Positions 44,698 through 53,179 of a DNA stretch of 64,000 nucleotides are shown here, in pieces. The notes under the pieces were generated by a model. It was given only the letters and a program-made list of their open reading frames with translations, searched no databases and had not been told where the DNA came from. Made by a program: the position numbers and the translations under genes. The stretch is from Wenjunlia vitaminophila DSM 41686. Lineage in GTDB: Bacteria > Actinomycetota > Actinomycetes > Streptomycetales > Streptomycetaceae. The stretch covers positions 172,520 to 236,519 of the forward strand of contig NZ_KB904691.1 of assembly GCF_000380165.1 (NCBI RefSeq), given 5' to 3'. Numbering within the stretch: the first letter of the stretch is position 1; each line of letters starts with the position of its first letter.

Positions 44698-46068
44698 ATG
44701 GGACGTGACGCACCCGGGCCCGGCCCGCACCAGATACCCGGCCTGCTCCGGCTGGCCGTCACCGACCCGCTGCGGTCGCTGTACCAGACCGTCAGCCGTT
44801 ACGGGGACGTCGTGGAGGCGCCGATCGCTCCCGGGCGGAGCTTCCACCTGTTCACCAGGCCCGAGCACGTGGAGCACATCCTCGTGGCGCGGCAGTCCCG
44901 CTACGGCAAGGCGTTCACCTACCGGCCGCTCCAGGAGTGGATCGGCCTCGGTCTGATCACCAGCGACGGCGAGTTGTGGGAGCGCCAGCGCCGGCTGATC
45001 CAGCCGCTGTTCTCCTACCGGCGGGTGGCCGCGCTGGAACCGCTGATGGTCACGGCGGTGCGGCGGATGCTGGACGACTGGGACAGGACGCCGGAGTCCG
45101 GCCGGGTGGTGGACGCGGCCGTGGAGATGAGCGGGCTCACCCTGGACATCGTCGGCGCCACCTTGTTCGGGGCCGACCTCAGCGGGGACCGGGACCGGAT
45201 CTTCCACGCGGTGGAGACCCTCCAGGACGCGGTGACCAAGGTCATCCGGAACCCGTTCACCTGGGTGTCCACCACCATGGCCAGGTACACCAGCCCCGGG
45301 TTCCGGTCGTGGGACCGGGCCATCGCCACCATCGACGAGGTGGTGAGCCGGGTCATCGCCGAACGCAGGGCCCGCCCCGCGGACGACGGGGCGCCCCGGG
45401 ACCTGCTGGACGCGCTGTTGGCCGCCCGCTATGACGACGGCTCGGCGATCGACGACAAGCAGTTGCGCGACGAGATCATCACCTTCTTCATGGCCGGGCA
45501 CGAGACCAGTGCCAACTGCCTGGCGTGGACCTTCTACCTGCTGTCCACCTCCCCGCACGCCCGCGAGCGGCTGGAGGACGAGGTGGACACGGTGCTCGCC
45601 GGACGCACCCCGGAGCCGGAGGACCTGGACAAGCTGGTGTGGACCAAGGCGGTCCTGAGCGAGTCGATGCGCCTCTACCCGCCGGTGTGGACGGTGGAGC
45701 GGGACGCGGTGGAGGAGGACGAGGTCGGCGGGGTGCGGGTGCGTCCGGGCAGCACCGTGGTGGTCCCGCCCTACCTGGTGCACCGTCACCCCGGGGTCTG
45801 GGAGAACCCGGAGGCGTTCGACCCCGAGAGGTTCCTGCCTCCCCGCTCCACGGGCCGGCCCAAGTACGCCTTCATCCCGTTCGGGGGCGGCAGGCGCGGC
45901 TGCATCGGGAACGTCTTCGCACTGATGGAGGTGACCCTGGCGCTCGCCATGATCACCCAGCGGTACCGGCTGGACCTGCTGCCCGGCTTCGACCCGGAGC
46001 CCAAGGTCACGGTGACCCTGCGGCCCAAGCACGAGATGGCGATGTTGCTGCACCGCAGGTCCCGGTGA
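44698..46068 (+). CDS. Cytochrome P450 (first of a tandem pair)
   Basis: This 456-residue P450 has the heme-ligand motif FGGGRRGCIG (Cys 402), I-helix AGHETS with the acid-alcohol pair, E-S-M-R of the K-helix, and the WERQRRLIQPLFS C-helix block seen in terpene-oxidising P450s such as pentalenene oxygenase. It hydroxylates or epoxidises a lipophilic substrate, presumably the prenylated product. It starts 99 bp after the exporter permease and is followed 31 bp later by a closely related P450. Confidence 0.92.
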   Translation: MGRDAPGPGPHQIPGLLRLAVTDPLRSLYQTVSRYGDVVEAPIAPGRSFHLFTRPEHVEHILVARQSRYGKAFTYRPLQEWIGLGLITSDGELWERQRRLIQPLFSYRRVAALEPLMVTAVRRMLDDWDRTPESGRVVDAAVEMSGLTLDIVGATLFGADLSGDRDRIFHAVETLQDAVTKVIRNPFTWVSTTMARYTSPGFRSWDRAIATIDEVVSRVIAERRARPADDGAPRDLLDALLAARYDDGSAIDDKQLRDEIITFFMAGHETSANCLAWTFYLLSTSPHARERLEDEVDTVLAGRTPEPEDLDKLVWTKAVLSESMRLYPPVWTVERDAVEEDEVGGVRVRPGSTVVVPPYLVHRHPGVWENPEAFDPERFLPPRSTGRPKYAFIPFGGGRRGCIGNVFALMEVTLALAMITQRYRLDLLPGFDPEPKVTVTLRPKHEMAMLLHRRSR

Positions 46069-46099
46069 CCCCGTGCGCAGCGGAATGAGGGAGGAAGCA

Positions 46100-47503
46100 A
46101 TGCCGGGTGGTACCGCGCCCGTCCACACCTCGCCGGGCCGGGTCGCCCCCGGTCCGGGAAGGGTCGAGAGCCTGCGGGTCCTGGCCGCCCTGGGGCGCGA
46201 CCCCCTGGCCGTGGGCATCGACCTGTACCGGCGGTACGGGGACCTGGTGCGGGTGCCCCTGCCCCGGGGCCACGAGCTGTACCTGCTGTGCCATCCCGCG
46301 CACGCCGAGCACGTCTTCGTGGCCAGGCAGGACAACTACGTCAAGGCGGCCACCTACCGTCCGTTGAAGGTGTTCCTCGGCGAGGGACTGGTCACCAGTG
46401 ACGGGGAGTTGTGGGAGCGGCAGCGCCGGCTGATCCAGCCGCTGTTCTCCTACCGGCGGGTGGCCGCGTTCCAGCCGGTGATGGTCAGCAACGTGCGGCG
46501 CACCCTGGAGCAGTGGGAGCGGCTGCGGCCGGGCGCGGTGGTCGACGTGTCGGAGGCGATGAGCCTGCTGACGTTGAACATCGTGGGCGAGACGCTCTTC
46601 GGCTCTGACCTGAGCGGGCCGGGAGCCCGGGTCTCCCCGTCGGTCACCCGGATGCAGGACTTCGCCGTGACCGCGATGCGTAACCCGCTGCTGCTCAGCT
46701 CCCCGATGCTGGGTCTGCGCACCACCCCCGGGTACCGGGCGTGGGCCGCCGCGGTGCGGGCCGTGAACGAGGTGGTGGAGCAGGTGGTGGCCCAGCGGCG
46801 GGCGAACCCGCGCCAGGACGGGCCGCGGGACCTGTTGGACGCGCTGCTCGAGGCCAGGTACGAGGACGGCTCCGGCATCAGCGACCAGCAGTTGCGGGAC
46901 GAGATCATGACGTTCCTGATGGCCGGGCACGAGACCAGCGCCACCGCCCTGACCTGGACGTTGTACCTGCTGTCCGCCAACCCGGCGGCCCGGGAGCGGC
47001 TGGAGGAGGAGGTGGACTCGGTCCTGGCCGGGCGCGTCCCGGAGCCGGACGACCTGGACAAGCTGGTGTGGACCAAGGCCGTGATCAGCGAGTCCATGCG
47101 GCTCTACCCGCCGTTCTGGACGCTGGAGCGGGACGCCCTCAACGACGACGAGATCGACGGGGTGCGGATACCCGCGGGCAGCACCGTCGCGGTCCCCCCT
47201 TACCTGGTGCACCGCCACCCCAGCGCCTGGGACAACCCGGAGGGCTTCTCCCCGGAGCGGTTCCTGCCCGGTCGCGGGGCGGGCCGCCACCGGCACGCGT
47301 TCATCCCGTTCGGCGGCGGCCGGCGGGGCTGTGTGGGCAACGTGTTCGCGTTGATCGAGACCGCGCTGACGGTGGCCATGATCGCCCAGCGGTTCCGGCT
47401 GGACATGGCCGCGGGCGGGGTGCCCAGGCTCCAGCCCACCGTGACCCTGCGCCCGTTGGGCGGGCTGCGCATGGTGCTGCGGCACCGCCAGGGAGCGCAG
47501 TAG
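46100..47503 (+). CDS. Cytochrome P450 (second of a tandem pair)
   Basis: This 467-residue P450 shares long identical blocks with the gene upstream (WERQRRLIQPLFSYRRVA, LDKLVWTKAV), clear evidence of tandem duplication. Heme motif FGGGRRGCVG with Cys 411, AGHETSAT in the I-helix and ESMR. ATG 46100 follows GGGAGGAAGC. The two enzymes may act in sequence on the same terpenoid part. A strong terminator follows. Confidence 0.92.
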   Translation: MPGGTAPVHTSPGRVAPGPGRVESLRVLAALGRDPLAVGIDLYRRYGDLVRVPLPRGHELYLLCHPAHAEHVFVARQDNYVKAATYRPLKVFLGEGLVTSDGELWERQRRLIQPLFSYRRVAAFQPVMVSNVRRTLEQWERLRPGAVVDVSEAMSLLTLNIVGETLFGSDLSGPGARVSPSVTRMQDFAVTAMRNPLLLSSPMLGLRTTPGYRAWAAAVRAVNEVVEQVVAQRRANPRQDGPRDLLDALLEARYEDGSGISDQQLRDEIMTFLMAGHETSATALTWTLYLLSANPAARERLEEEVDSVLAGRVPEPDDLDKLVWTKAVISESMRLYPPFWTLERDALNDDEIDGVRIPAGSTVAVPPYLVHRHPSAWDNPEGFSPERFLPGRGAGRHRHAFIPFGGGRRGCVGNVFALIETALTVAMIAQRFRLDMAAGGVPRLQPTVTLRPLGGLRMVLRHRQGAQ

Positions 47504-47510
47504 TCCGGGT

Positions 47511-47558
47511 CCGGCCGGGGGTCCGCGGGGCGCGCTGCCCGTGCGGACCCCCGGCCGG
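47511..47558. terminator. Strong bidirectional hairpin terminator
   Basis: A perfect 16-bp stem CCGGCCGGGGGTCCGC (47511-47526) with its complement (47543-47558) and a 16-base loop, between the convergent P450 and FAD oxidoreductase genes. Confidence 0.75.
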
Positions 47559-47585
47559 CCGATCGGCACCGTCAGGCGGGTCCCG

Positions 47586-49370
47586 TCAGAGCCAGGGCAC
47601 GTCCAGGACGTGCGGCAGGCCCAGCTTGTAGCGCCACTCGTCGGCCTTCTTCAGCAGCCGGAACTCCGGCATCTCGTACGCCGGCTGGACGTGGCACGCG
47701 TCGGCGTCAGAACCGGCCGCCTCCAGCAGCGAGTTGACGGCGCGCTTGGCCGTCTCGTTGGCGCCCTCCATCGTGGCGCAGCTCAGGTTGTCCCGGACGT
47801 AGTCCGAGGCGAGGAAGAGGTTGGGGATGGCCGTGTTGTGCGTGGGGCGCAGGTCCCACGAGCCGACGTTGCTGACGATCAGCGACTCGTCGTTGGCGGC
47901 CGTGGTGCCCCCGTTCGGGTAGGTGATCGCGGGGTCGAGGTGATAGGACCTGATCGACGACTCGGGCAGCACGGTCCGGCCGGTGTCCTCCAACGCGGCC
48001 CGCATCTGGGCCAGGGTCTCCTCCGCGATCTCCGACGGGCTGCACTCCCTGGCCGGCTTGCCGTACAGGATGCCCGGCTTGTCGAAGTTGGCGATGTTGA
48101 CCGAGAGCACGTCCTGGACGGTGCCGTCGCCGTAGGTCGCGGACATGTCGCGGTCCCAGGTCTGGGCCTGGCTGATGGACACCAGGGCCCACGGCGAGTC
48201 CAGGTAGTCCACGAAGCCCCGGATGATCGGCGTCGGCCGGTCCAGGTAGAACTGGATGCCGTTCATCCACTCGGTGCGCAGGCCGTCCATCTTGGCCAGC
48301 GCGGGCGCGGCGTTGCGGATGTCGGTGTTCCACAGCTTGCGGGCCCGCTCGACCGGCAGCGCGCAGACGAACCAGTCGGCCTCCACCTGCTGCGCCTGCT
48401 GTTGCGGGTCGAGGACCTGGGCGGCGGCGATGCGCCCGTTGCGCAGCGTCAGGTCCTGCACGGTCCAGCCCACGTGGAAGTTGACCCCGCGGCGGCGCAG
48501 GTAGCTCACCCACGGGTTGATCCACGCCTCGTTGCTCGGCCCGTCCAGGGAGCGGCCCATGTAGCCGGTGCTGCCGCGGCCGGCGAGCGAGTAGAAGTAC
48601 AGCTCGCTCAGGACGCCGGTGGCCCGGGCGGAGGCGATGTCCGGGCGGGAGGCCACCAGGTGGGTGGTCATCCCGTCGGAGAGGATCTTGTTGTACTCGT
48701 CGCTCATCTGGTCGGCACGGATGAACTTCCGCCACGACGTGTACTCCCACTGCCCGAAGCGGCGGGCGTCGCAGCTCGTGGCGAAGATCGCCAACTGCCG
48801 GACGAAGAACGTCAGCTCGTCCCCGGGGAGCGCCTCGAACTGCTGGAAGAGCGCGGTGAGGAACCGCTGGAACTCCTCGAGGGTGACCGGTTCGCTGTAG
48901 TTGGACTTGAACGACAGGTCCTCGCGGTGGCCGGCCCTGGAGTAGAGCACCCCGTCCAGCGGCACCAGGTGGTCGTGGACGGTCTCCGAGCCGTCGCCCA
49001 CCGGTATGCGGGCCATCGTCTCCGGCAGGTGGTGGTAGAAGCCGGGGACGTAGCGGAACCCGTGCTCGCCGGGAAGGTCGGCGCGCCCCCCGGAACCCGA
49101 GTTGGGAACAGGAATGGAACGGGACTTGCCGCCGAGCTCCTTGCGCTCGTACACATCCACACTAAAGCCGCGCTCGATTAGCTCTTGAGCCGCGGTCAAT
49201 CCGGCGACTCCGGCTCCGAGCACCGCGACGCGGCGACCGTTGCCGGTTGCCGCTCTGGCCCGTTGGGTATTCACCCCGGAGAACGTCACGGCGCCGGCGC
49301 CAATGGCCCCAGCAGCCCCGGCAATAAAGCGCCTTCGCGTTGCTTCGCCCCGTGAAGGTTGATTTGTCAT
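47586..49370 (-). CDS. Tat-exported FAD-dependent amine oxidase/phytoene desaturase-like protein
   Basis: This 594-residue flavoprotein has a twin-arginine signal (TRRRFIAGAAGAIGAG, 11-26) with A-R-A cleavage near residue 40, then the dinucleotide motif AVLGAGVAGLTAAQEL (49-64) and the ERKELGGKSRS segment that binds the FAD ribose, as in phytoene desaturase, hydroxysqualene dehydroxylase and amine oxidases. The C-terminal LASDYVRDNLSCATMEGA closes the FAD site. GAGGAAGG precedes the ATG. A Tat signal on such an enzyme inside a biosynthetic cluster suggests a late step outside the cytoplasm. The exact reaction is unknown. Confidence 0.82.
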   Translation of the reverse strand: MTNQPSRGEATRRRFIAGAAGAIGAGAVTFSGVNTQRARAATGNGRRVAVLGAGVAGLTAAQELIERGFSVDVYERKELGGKSRSIPVPNSGSGGRADLPGEHGFRYVPGFYHHLPETMARIPVGDGSETVHDHLVPLDGVLYSRAGHREDLSFKSNYSEPVTLEEFQRFLTALFQQFEALPGDELTFFVRQLAIFATSCDARRFGQWEYTSWRKFIRADQMSDEYNKILSDGMTTHLVASRPDIASARATGVLSELYFYSLAGRGSTGYMGRSLDGPSNEAWINPWVSYLRRRGVNFHVGWTVQDLTLRNGRIAAAQVLDPQQQAQQVEADWFVCALPVERARKLWNTDIRNAAPALAKMDGLRTEWMNGIQFYLDRPTPIIRGFVDYLDSPWALVSISQAQTWDRDMSATYGDGTVQDVLSVNIANFDKPGILYGKPARECSPSEIAEETLAQMRAALEDTGRTVLPESSIRSYHLDPAITYPNGGTTAANDESLIVSNVGSWDLRPTHNTAIPNLFLASDYVRDNLSCATMEGANETAKRAVNSLLEAAGSDADACHVQPAYEMPEFRLLKKADEWRYKLGLPHVLDVPWL

Positions 49371-49427
49371 CGCACGCCTTCCTCGCCCCCGTCGGGCTTA
49401 ACGTTGATCTTGGCGGGTACCGAAAAG

Positions 49428-49455
49428 ACGCTACCCGGCATCTGGTCCGCGTCAA
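49428..49455 (-). promoter_or_regulatory. Probable promoter of the FAD oxidoreductase gene
   Basis: On the minus strand TTGACG (49455-49450) and TAGCGT (49433-49428) are separated by 16 bp, about 60 bp upstream of the ATG, in the short divergent gap shared with the methyltransferase gene. Confidence 0.5.
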
Positions 49456-49513
49456 GCTGTACGCCTATCCTTGCCTCTTACTGTTATGACATCAGCAGCT
49501 AGGAGACCACGCG

Positions 49514-50533
49514 GTGCCGGCAAGCATGTGGCGCAGAACTCTGAAAGCGGCCTTCGGACAACCCGACGCCACCGCGCACCTTCTGTTCCTGCGGGATTCC
49601 CAGACGGTCACGCGAATCCACTTCCTCCACGCCGCGGCCCATCTCGGCGTGCTGGCCGAGTTGAAGAGCCCTTCCGGTCAGGAGGCCCTGGCGTCCAAGC
49701 TCGGCATCACCCGCAGCCAGCAGTTCGGCCTCTTCCTCAAGCTCGGCGTCTCCCTGGGCGAGCTCGCCGACGACGCCGGCACCTACCGCCTGAAGGGCCG
49801 TCGCGCGAAGGCCCTGGTGGGGCCGAACGGGAACGTCCTGCGGGCCCTGCTCGACGAGCAGATCGAGTACCACGGCTCGGTCTACCGGGAGCTGGCAGAA
49901 CAGCTCCGCGGCGGCCCGCTCGGCGACTACCTGTCGGCGACCGCGGCGGTGGTCGCCGAGTCCTCGCGGATCGCCGAGCCGGTCATCTCCTCCTACGTGA
50001 CCGACGTGGTCACCGGCGCCGGGCCCACCCCCCGGGTGCTGGACATCGGCTGCGGCTCGGGGGTGTACCTGCGCGCCGCCTCGCAGAACGCCGGTGCCAC
50101 CGGCCAGGGCATCGACATGCAGCCGGCCTCGGTGGAGCTGACCACCAAGAACCTCACGGACTGGGGCATCGGGGACCGGTTCCACGTCACCCAGGGGGAC
50201 ATCCGCAAGGGCGCCTCGGAGGCCGACGGGCCGTACGACGTGGTGCTGCTGATGAACAACATCTACTACTTCGCCCCGGAGCAGCGGCCCGCGCTGTTCG
50301 AGACGTTGCGGTCGCTGGTCAAGGAGGGCGGCACGCTGACCCTGGTCTCCATGTTCCACGGGACCAGCCCCACCGCCCTCAACCTCGACCTGGTGCTGGC
50401 CTGCACCCAGGGCTGCTACGCCCTGGTCAGCCCCGAGGAGCTGGCGCCCGAGCTGCGCGCCGCCGGCTTCCGGAACGTCACGGTGGACCGGCTGGTGGCC
50501 CGCGAGTCCCTGCTGGGCATCAGGGCGAGCTGA
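49514..50533 (+). CDS. SAM-dependent methyltransferase
   Basis: This 339-residue class I methyltransferase has an N-terminal helical/winged-helix dimerisation domain (about 20-110, HFLHAAAHLGVLAEL) and a Rossmann domain with motif I VLDIGCGSG (175-183), an acidic loop (GIDMQPASVE) and LMNNIYYFAPEQR. The layout is that of O- and C-methyltransferases of natural product pathways. GTG 49514 lies eight bases after AGGAG; ATG 49526 is possible. Confidence 0.87.
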   Translation: MPASMWRRTLKAAFGQPDATAHLLFLRDSQTVTRIHFLHAAAHLGVLAELKSPSGQEALASKLGITRSQQFGLFLKLGVSLGELADDAGTYRLKGRRAKALVGPNGNVLRALLDEQIEYHGSVYRELAEQLRGGPLGDYLSATAAVVAESSRIAEPVISSYVTDVVTGAGPTPRVLDIGCGSGVYLRAASQNAGATGQGIDMQPASVELTTKNLTDWGIGDRFHVTQGDIRKGASEADGPYDVVLLMNNIYYFAPEQRPALFETLRSLVKEGGTLTLVSMFHGTSPTALNLDLVLACTQGCYALVSPEELAPELRAAGFRNVTVDRLVARESLLGIRAS

Positions 50534-50580
50534 CTCCCGGCGACGTCGAGCCCGCACCGCGGTCCCCGCACGGCGGGCCG

Positions 50581-50641
50581 CGGTGCTCGGTTCGCGGCGG
50601 TGTTCGGTTCGCGGCGGCGCTCGGTTCGCGGCGGTGTTCGG
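50581..50641. repeat. 17-bp tandem repeat, 3.6 copies
   Basis: Units CGGTGCTCGGTTCGCGG, CGGTGTTCGGTTCGCGG and CGGCGCTCGGTTCGCGG (50581-50597, 50598-50614, 50615-50631) plus a partial fourth copy (50632-50641), just after the methyltransferase stop. Confidence 0.8.
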
Positions 50642-50823
50642 CGGCGGCAAAGATCCGGTACAGGAATCCGGAACACTCCATTCCGAGAGTTGGCGCATTG
50701 CCATAGCACCCTCGGTCAACGGGACAAACAGCAGCAGAACAAGGAGAGTTGGACTTGCGTCCACGGCGGCGTGGTGACATGGTTGCTTCCGTCCGCCCGG
50801 GCGAAGAAGCGGGGGCTTTTGTG

Positions 50824-50853
50824 TACGACCGGAATACGTACGACCGGAATACG
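50824..50853. repeat. 15-bp direct repeat immediately upstream of a start codon
   Basis: TACGACCGGAATACG occurs twice in exact tandem (50824-50838, 50839-50853), ending two bases before ATG 50856, where a ribosome-binding site would normally lie. Confidence 0.85.
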
Positions 50854-50855
50854 GC

Positions 50856-52055
50856 ATGGTGACCGCGGCGGAGGAGCCGGACGTCACCATCGTGGGCGGC
50901 GGTCTTGCCGGACTGTCCACCGGTATCGCGTTGGCGAACGCCGGTATCAGCACCGTAATTCTGGAATCACGCCGGAAATCCGCAGCCGATGTCTTCGGAT
51001 TCCTTCTCTGGCCACCCGGGACGCGTTCCCTCGGATGGCTCGGCGTTCTCGACGACGCGTTGAAAGCCGGCGCCGAACTGGAATCCCTCACGTGGTTCGT
51101 CGCCGGCCGCAAGAAGGATGACCAGACCTGGCTGAGCGTGAATCTCCCGGACCTCGGCGTCGGGCCCTTCCTGGGAATTCTCCCCTCCGCGCTCGAGGGC
51201 ATTCTGCGCGACGCCGCCCTGCGCAGCGGGGTGCGCATCCTGGATGCCGTCGAGGAGTGGGCGGTGCGCCGGGACCAGGGAGGCTGGACGGTGCGGGCCA
51301 CCCGCGCCGGGGAGCCCGAGGAGATCCGCACGCGGCTGCTCGTGGGTGCCGACGGCGCCAACTCGCGGCTCCGCGACGAGGTGGGCCTGAAGTCCTCCCG
51401 CTGGCAGCCCGCCGGGCAGGTCATCGTGACCGGCGTCGGTGGGGCGGTGCCGCTGCGCGAGTCCCGGCAGGCGTTGTCGGCCACCGGGTCGGGCGGCTGC
51501 GTCAGTCTCGGCGAGGACCACAGCTGGCTCTACACGGTGGCGCACGAGTCCGAGGCCACCGACCCGCAGCGGACGCTGCGCCACTACGCCACGCTGGACC
51601 CGAAGCCGGCGGCTGCCTTCGAGCACGTGGAACGCGTCGCGGTGCTGCGCCCCTGGACGATCACGGTCCCCGAGTGGGCGGCGGACGGCGCGGTCCTGAT
51701 GGGGGACGCCGCGCACGGGATGCTGCCGCACTTCGGACTCGGGGGGTCGATGACCCTGGAGGACGTGCCCATCCTGGTCGAAGTGGTGCGGGACGCCCTG
51801 GGCGCCAAGGACACCAGCGCGGCCAGGCTCGGCGCCTTCCAGCACCGCCGGCGTGCCAGGGTGGCCTACGCCCAGCGCACCTCCAACCAGTGGGCACGGC
51901 TGCTGAGCAGCAGGCTGCCGGGTATCCAGGCGGCCAGGAACGTCAGTGTGCGCCGGCTGTCCCGGAACATGGAGCTGGTGGAGACCTTCTACCGGGAGCT
52001 CGCCTCGCCGTCCGTCCCCGAACTGTCCACGCGGCTGCGCATGCTGCTGCTGTAG
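50856..52055 (+). CDS. FAD-dependent monooxygenase (PHBH fold)
   Basis: This 399-residue flavoprotein has the dinucleotide motif VTIVGGGLAGLSTGIAL (10-26), the DG motif VGADGANSRLRDEVG and the GD motif MGDAAHGMLPHFGLGGSMTLED. It resembles squalene-epoxidase-like enzymes of bacterial meroterpenoid and indolosesquiterpenoid pathways, which epoxidise a prenyl chain before cyclisation. The DNA just upstream is a 15-bp duplication without a normal ribosome site, so the start is less certain than the frame. Confidence 0.85.
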   Translation: MVTAAEEPDVTIVGGGLAGLSTGIALANAGISTVILESRRKSAADVFGFLLWPPGTRSLGWLGVLDDALKAGAELESLTWFVAGRKKDDQTWLSVNLPDLGVGPFLGILPSALEGILRDAALRSGVRILDAVEEWAVRRDQGGWTVRATRAGEPEEIRTRLLVGADGANSRLRDEVGLKSSRWQPAGQVIVTGVGGAVPLRESRQALSATGSGGCVSLGEDHSWLYTVAHESEATDPQRTLRHYATLDPKPAAAFEHVERVAVLRPWTITVPEWAADGAVLMGDAAHGMLPHFGLGGSMTLEDVPILVEVVRDALGAKDTSAARLGAFQHRRRARVAYAQRTSNQWARLLSSRLPGIQAARNVSVRRLSRNMELVETFYRELASPSVPELSTRLRMLLL

Positions 52056-52070
52056 TCCCTTAGGTGAGTT

Positions 52071-52970
52071 ATGCCCAAGCGAGGAATGGCCGCCGTGGTC
52101 GGCGGTCGAGGCTTCATCGGCGGCGCCATCGTGGAGGCCCTGCGGGCCGACGGCTGGCAGGTGACCGTGGTCACCCACAACGCCAGACTGGCAGCCCAGC
52201 ACGCCGGCTACCGGTGGGGTGACATGTTGGACCCCACGACCCTGGGGCCCGCGGTCGAGGGTGCCGACGTGGTGGTGCAGTCCGCCAACTTCCCCAACTA
52301 CCCGTTCGAGCGGCCCCAGCTCCACCACACCTTCATGGAGTACGACGGGATCGGCACCGAGCGGCTGATCCGGGCGGCCAAGGCCGCCGGGGTCCGCCGG
52401 TACGTGTTCATCTCCGGCGTGGGGGTCACCGACACCCCGACCAAGCCGTACTACCAGGCCCTGCTCCGCGGCGAGCGGGCGGTCACCGAGTCCGGTCTCG
52501 AGGCGATGGTGCTGCGCCCGGCGTTCGTCTACGGCCCCCGGGACAACGGGATCAACCGCATCGTCAGGGCCGCCCGGTTCCTGCCGGTGCTGCCGCTGCC
52601 CGCCAACGGCGACCAGACGCACCAGCCGGTGCACGTGGACGACATCGGCGCCGTGGTCAGCCAGGCCATGGACCCGGACTCCCCGCAGGGCGTGTTCGAG
52701 ATCGGCGGCCCGGACCGGATGTCCATGCGGCACATGATGGAGTTCGCGCTGCGGCTCGCCGGCAAGCCGCGTCGGGTGGTCAACGTCGCCCCGGGCTTCG
52801 CCAGGTCGGGCGCCAGGCTGCTCGAGCCGCTCCCCGGCCCGCTGATCACCAGGAACGCGCTGGACTTCATGCTCGAGGACTTCGTCGCGGACATCGAGAC
52901 GCTCCAGAAGTCGTTCGACATCCAGCTCACCCCGTTCGAAGCGGGGTTGCGGAGCTACCTGGTGCGCTGA
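52071..52970 (+). CDS. NAD(P)-binding atypical SDR (NDUFA9/NmrA-like epimerase family)
   Basis: This 299-residue protein has AAVVGGRGFIGGAIVEAL (7-24) and an RYVFISGVGV strand, then KPYYQALLRGERAV where classical enzymes have the Y-x3-K pair; Lys is missing, placing it with the atypical SDRs. VYGPRDNGINR and QPVHVDDIG are typical of the NDUFA9-like group. It starts 15 bp after the monooxygenase stop and is probably co-transcribed. It may reduce or isomerise a pathway intermediate. Confidence 0.78.
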   Translation: MPKRGMAAVVGGRGFIGGAIVEALRADGWQVTVVTHNARLAAQHAGYRWGDMLDPTTLGPAVEGADVVVQSANFPNYPFERPQLHHTFMEYDGIGTERLIRAAKAAGVRRYVFISGVGVTDTPTKPYYQALLRGERAVTESGLEAMVLRPAFVYGPRDNGINRIVRAARFLPVLPLPANGDQTHQPVHVDDIGAVVSQAMDPDSPQGVFEIGGPDRMSMRHMMEFALRLAGKPRRVVNVAPGFARSGARLLEPLPGPLITRNALDFMLEDFVADIETLQKSFDIQLTPFEAGLRSYLVR

Positions 52971-53014
52971 CGGCCCGGCGGGGTCCGCCCCGTCGTCGTC
53001 ACCCGGCAACACGC

Positions 53015-53053
53015 CGAGGCGCCGTCACCGGTTCGACCGGTGGCGGCGCCTCG
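53015..53053. terminator. Bidirectional hairpin terminator
   Basis: A 17-bp stem with one mismatch (53015-53031 and 53037-53053, loop TTCGA) between the convergent SDR and ligase genes. A G-rich repeated patch follows to 53165. Confidence 0.7.
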
Positions 53054-53179
53054 TTGTCGTCGTTGCGAACCCGTGGCCACCCGTTCCCACGGGCAGGGGA
53101 GCGCCCCGGCCTCCATGCCCGGCTCCCGGCTCCCGGGGCGCGGGGCGCGGGGGCCGGGGGCCAGGCATGGGGGCCGTCC

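Larger units (their letters stand above)
50534..50855. other. Repeat-rich intergenic leader
   Basis: A 322-bp gap with no gene that I can support. Besides two tandem repeats (listed separately) it contains the dyad CGGAACACTCCATTCCG (50669-50685). GGAAC in this dyad resembles the -35 of ECF sigma factor promoters, with a GTT 14 bases later, but the match is weak. Confidence 0.4.

Noticed and set aside
41941..46335. A minus-strand open frame of 1464 codons across the exporter and P450 genes
   Set aside because: It is antisense to well-supported genes, rich in His/Gly/Arg/Pro as expected from reversed GC-rich codons, and has no recognisable motif.
50581..50641. CRISPR array
   Set aside because: The units are directly adjacent with no unique spacers and there are no cas genes.
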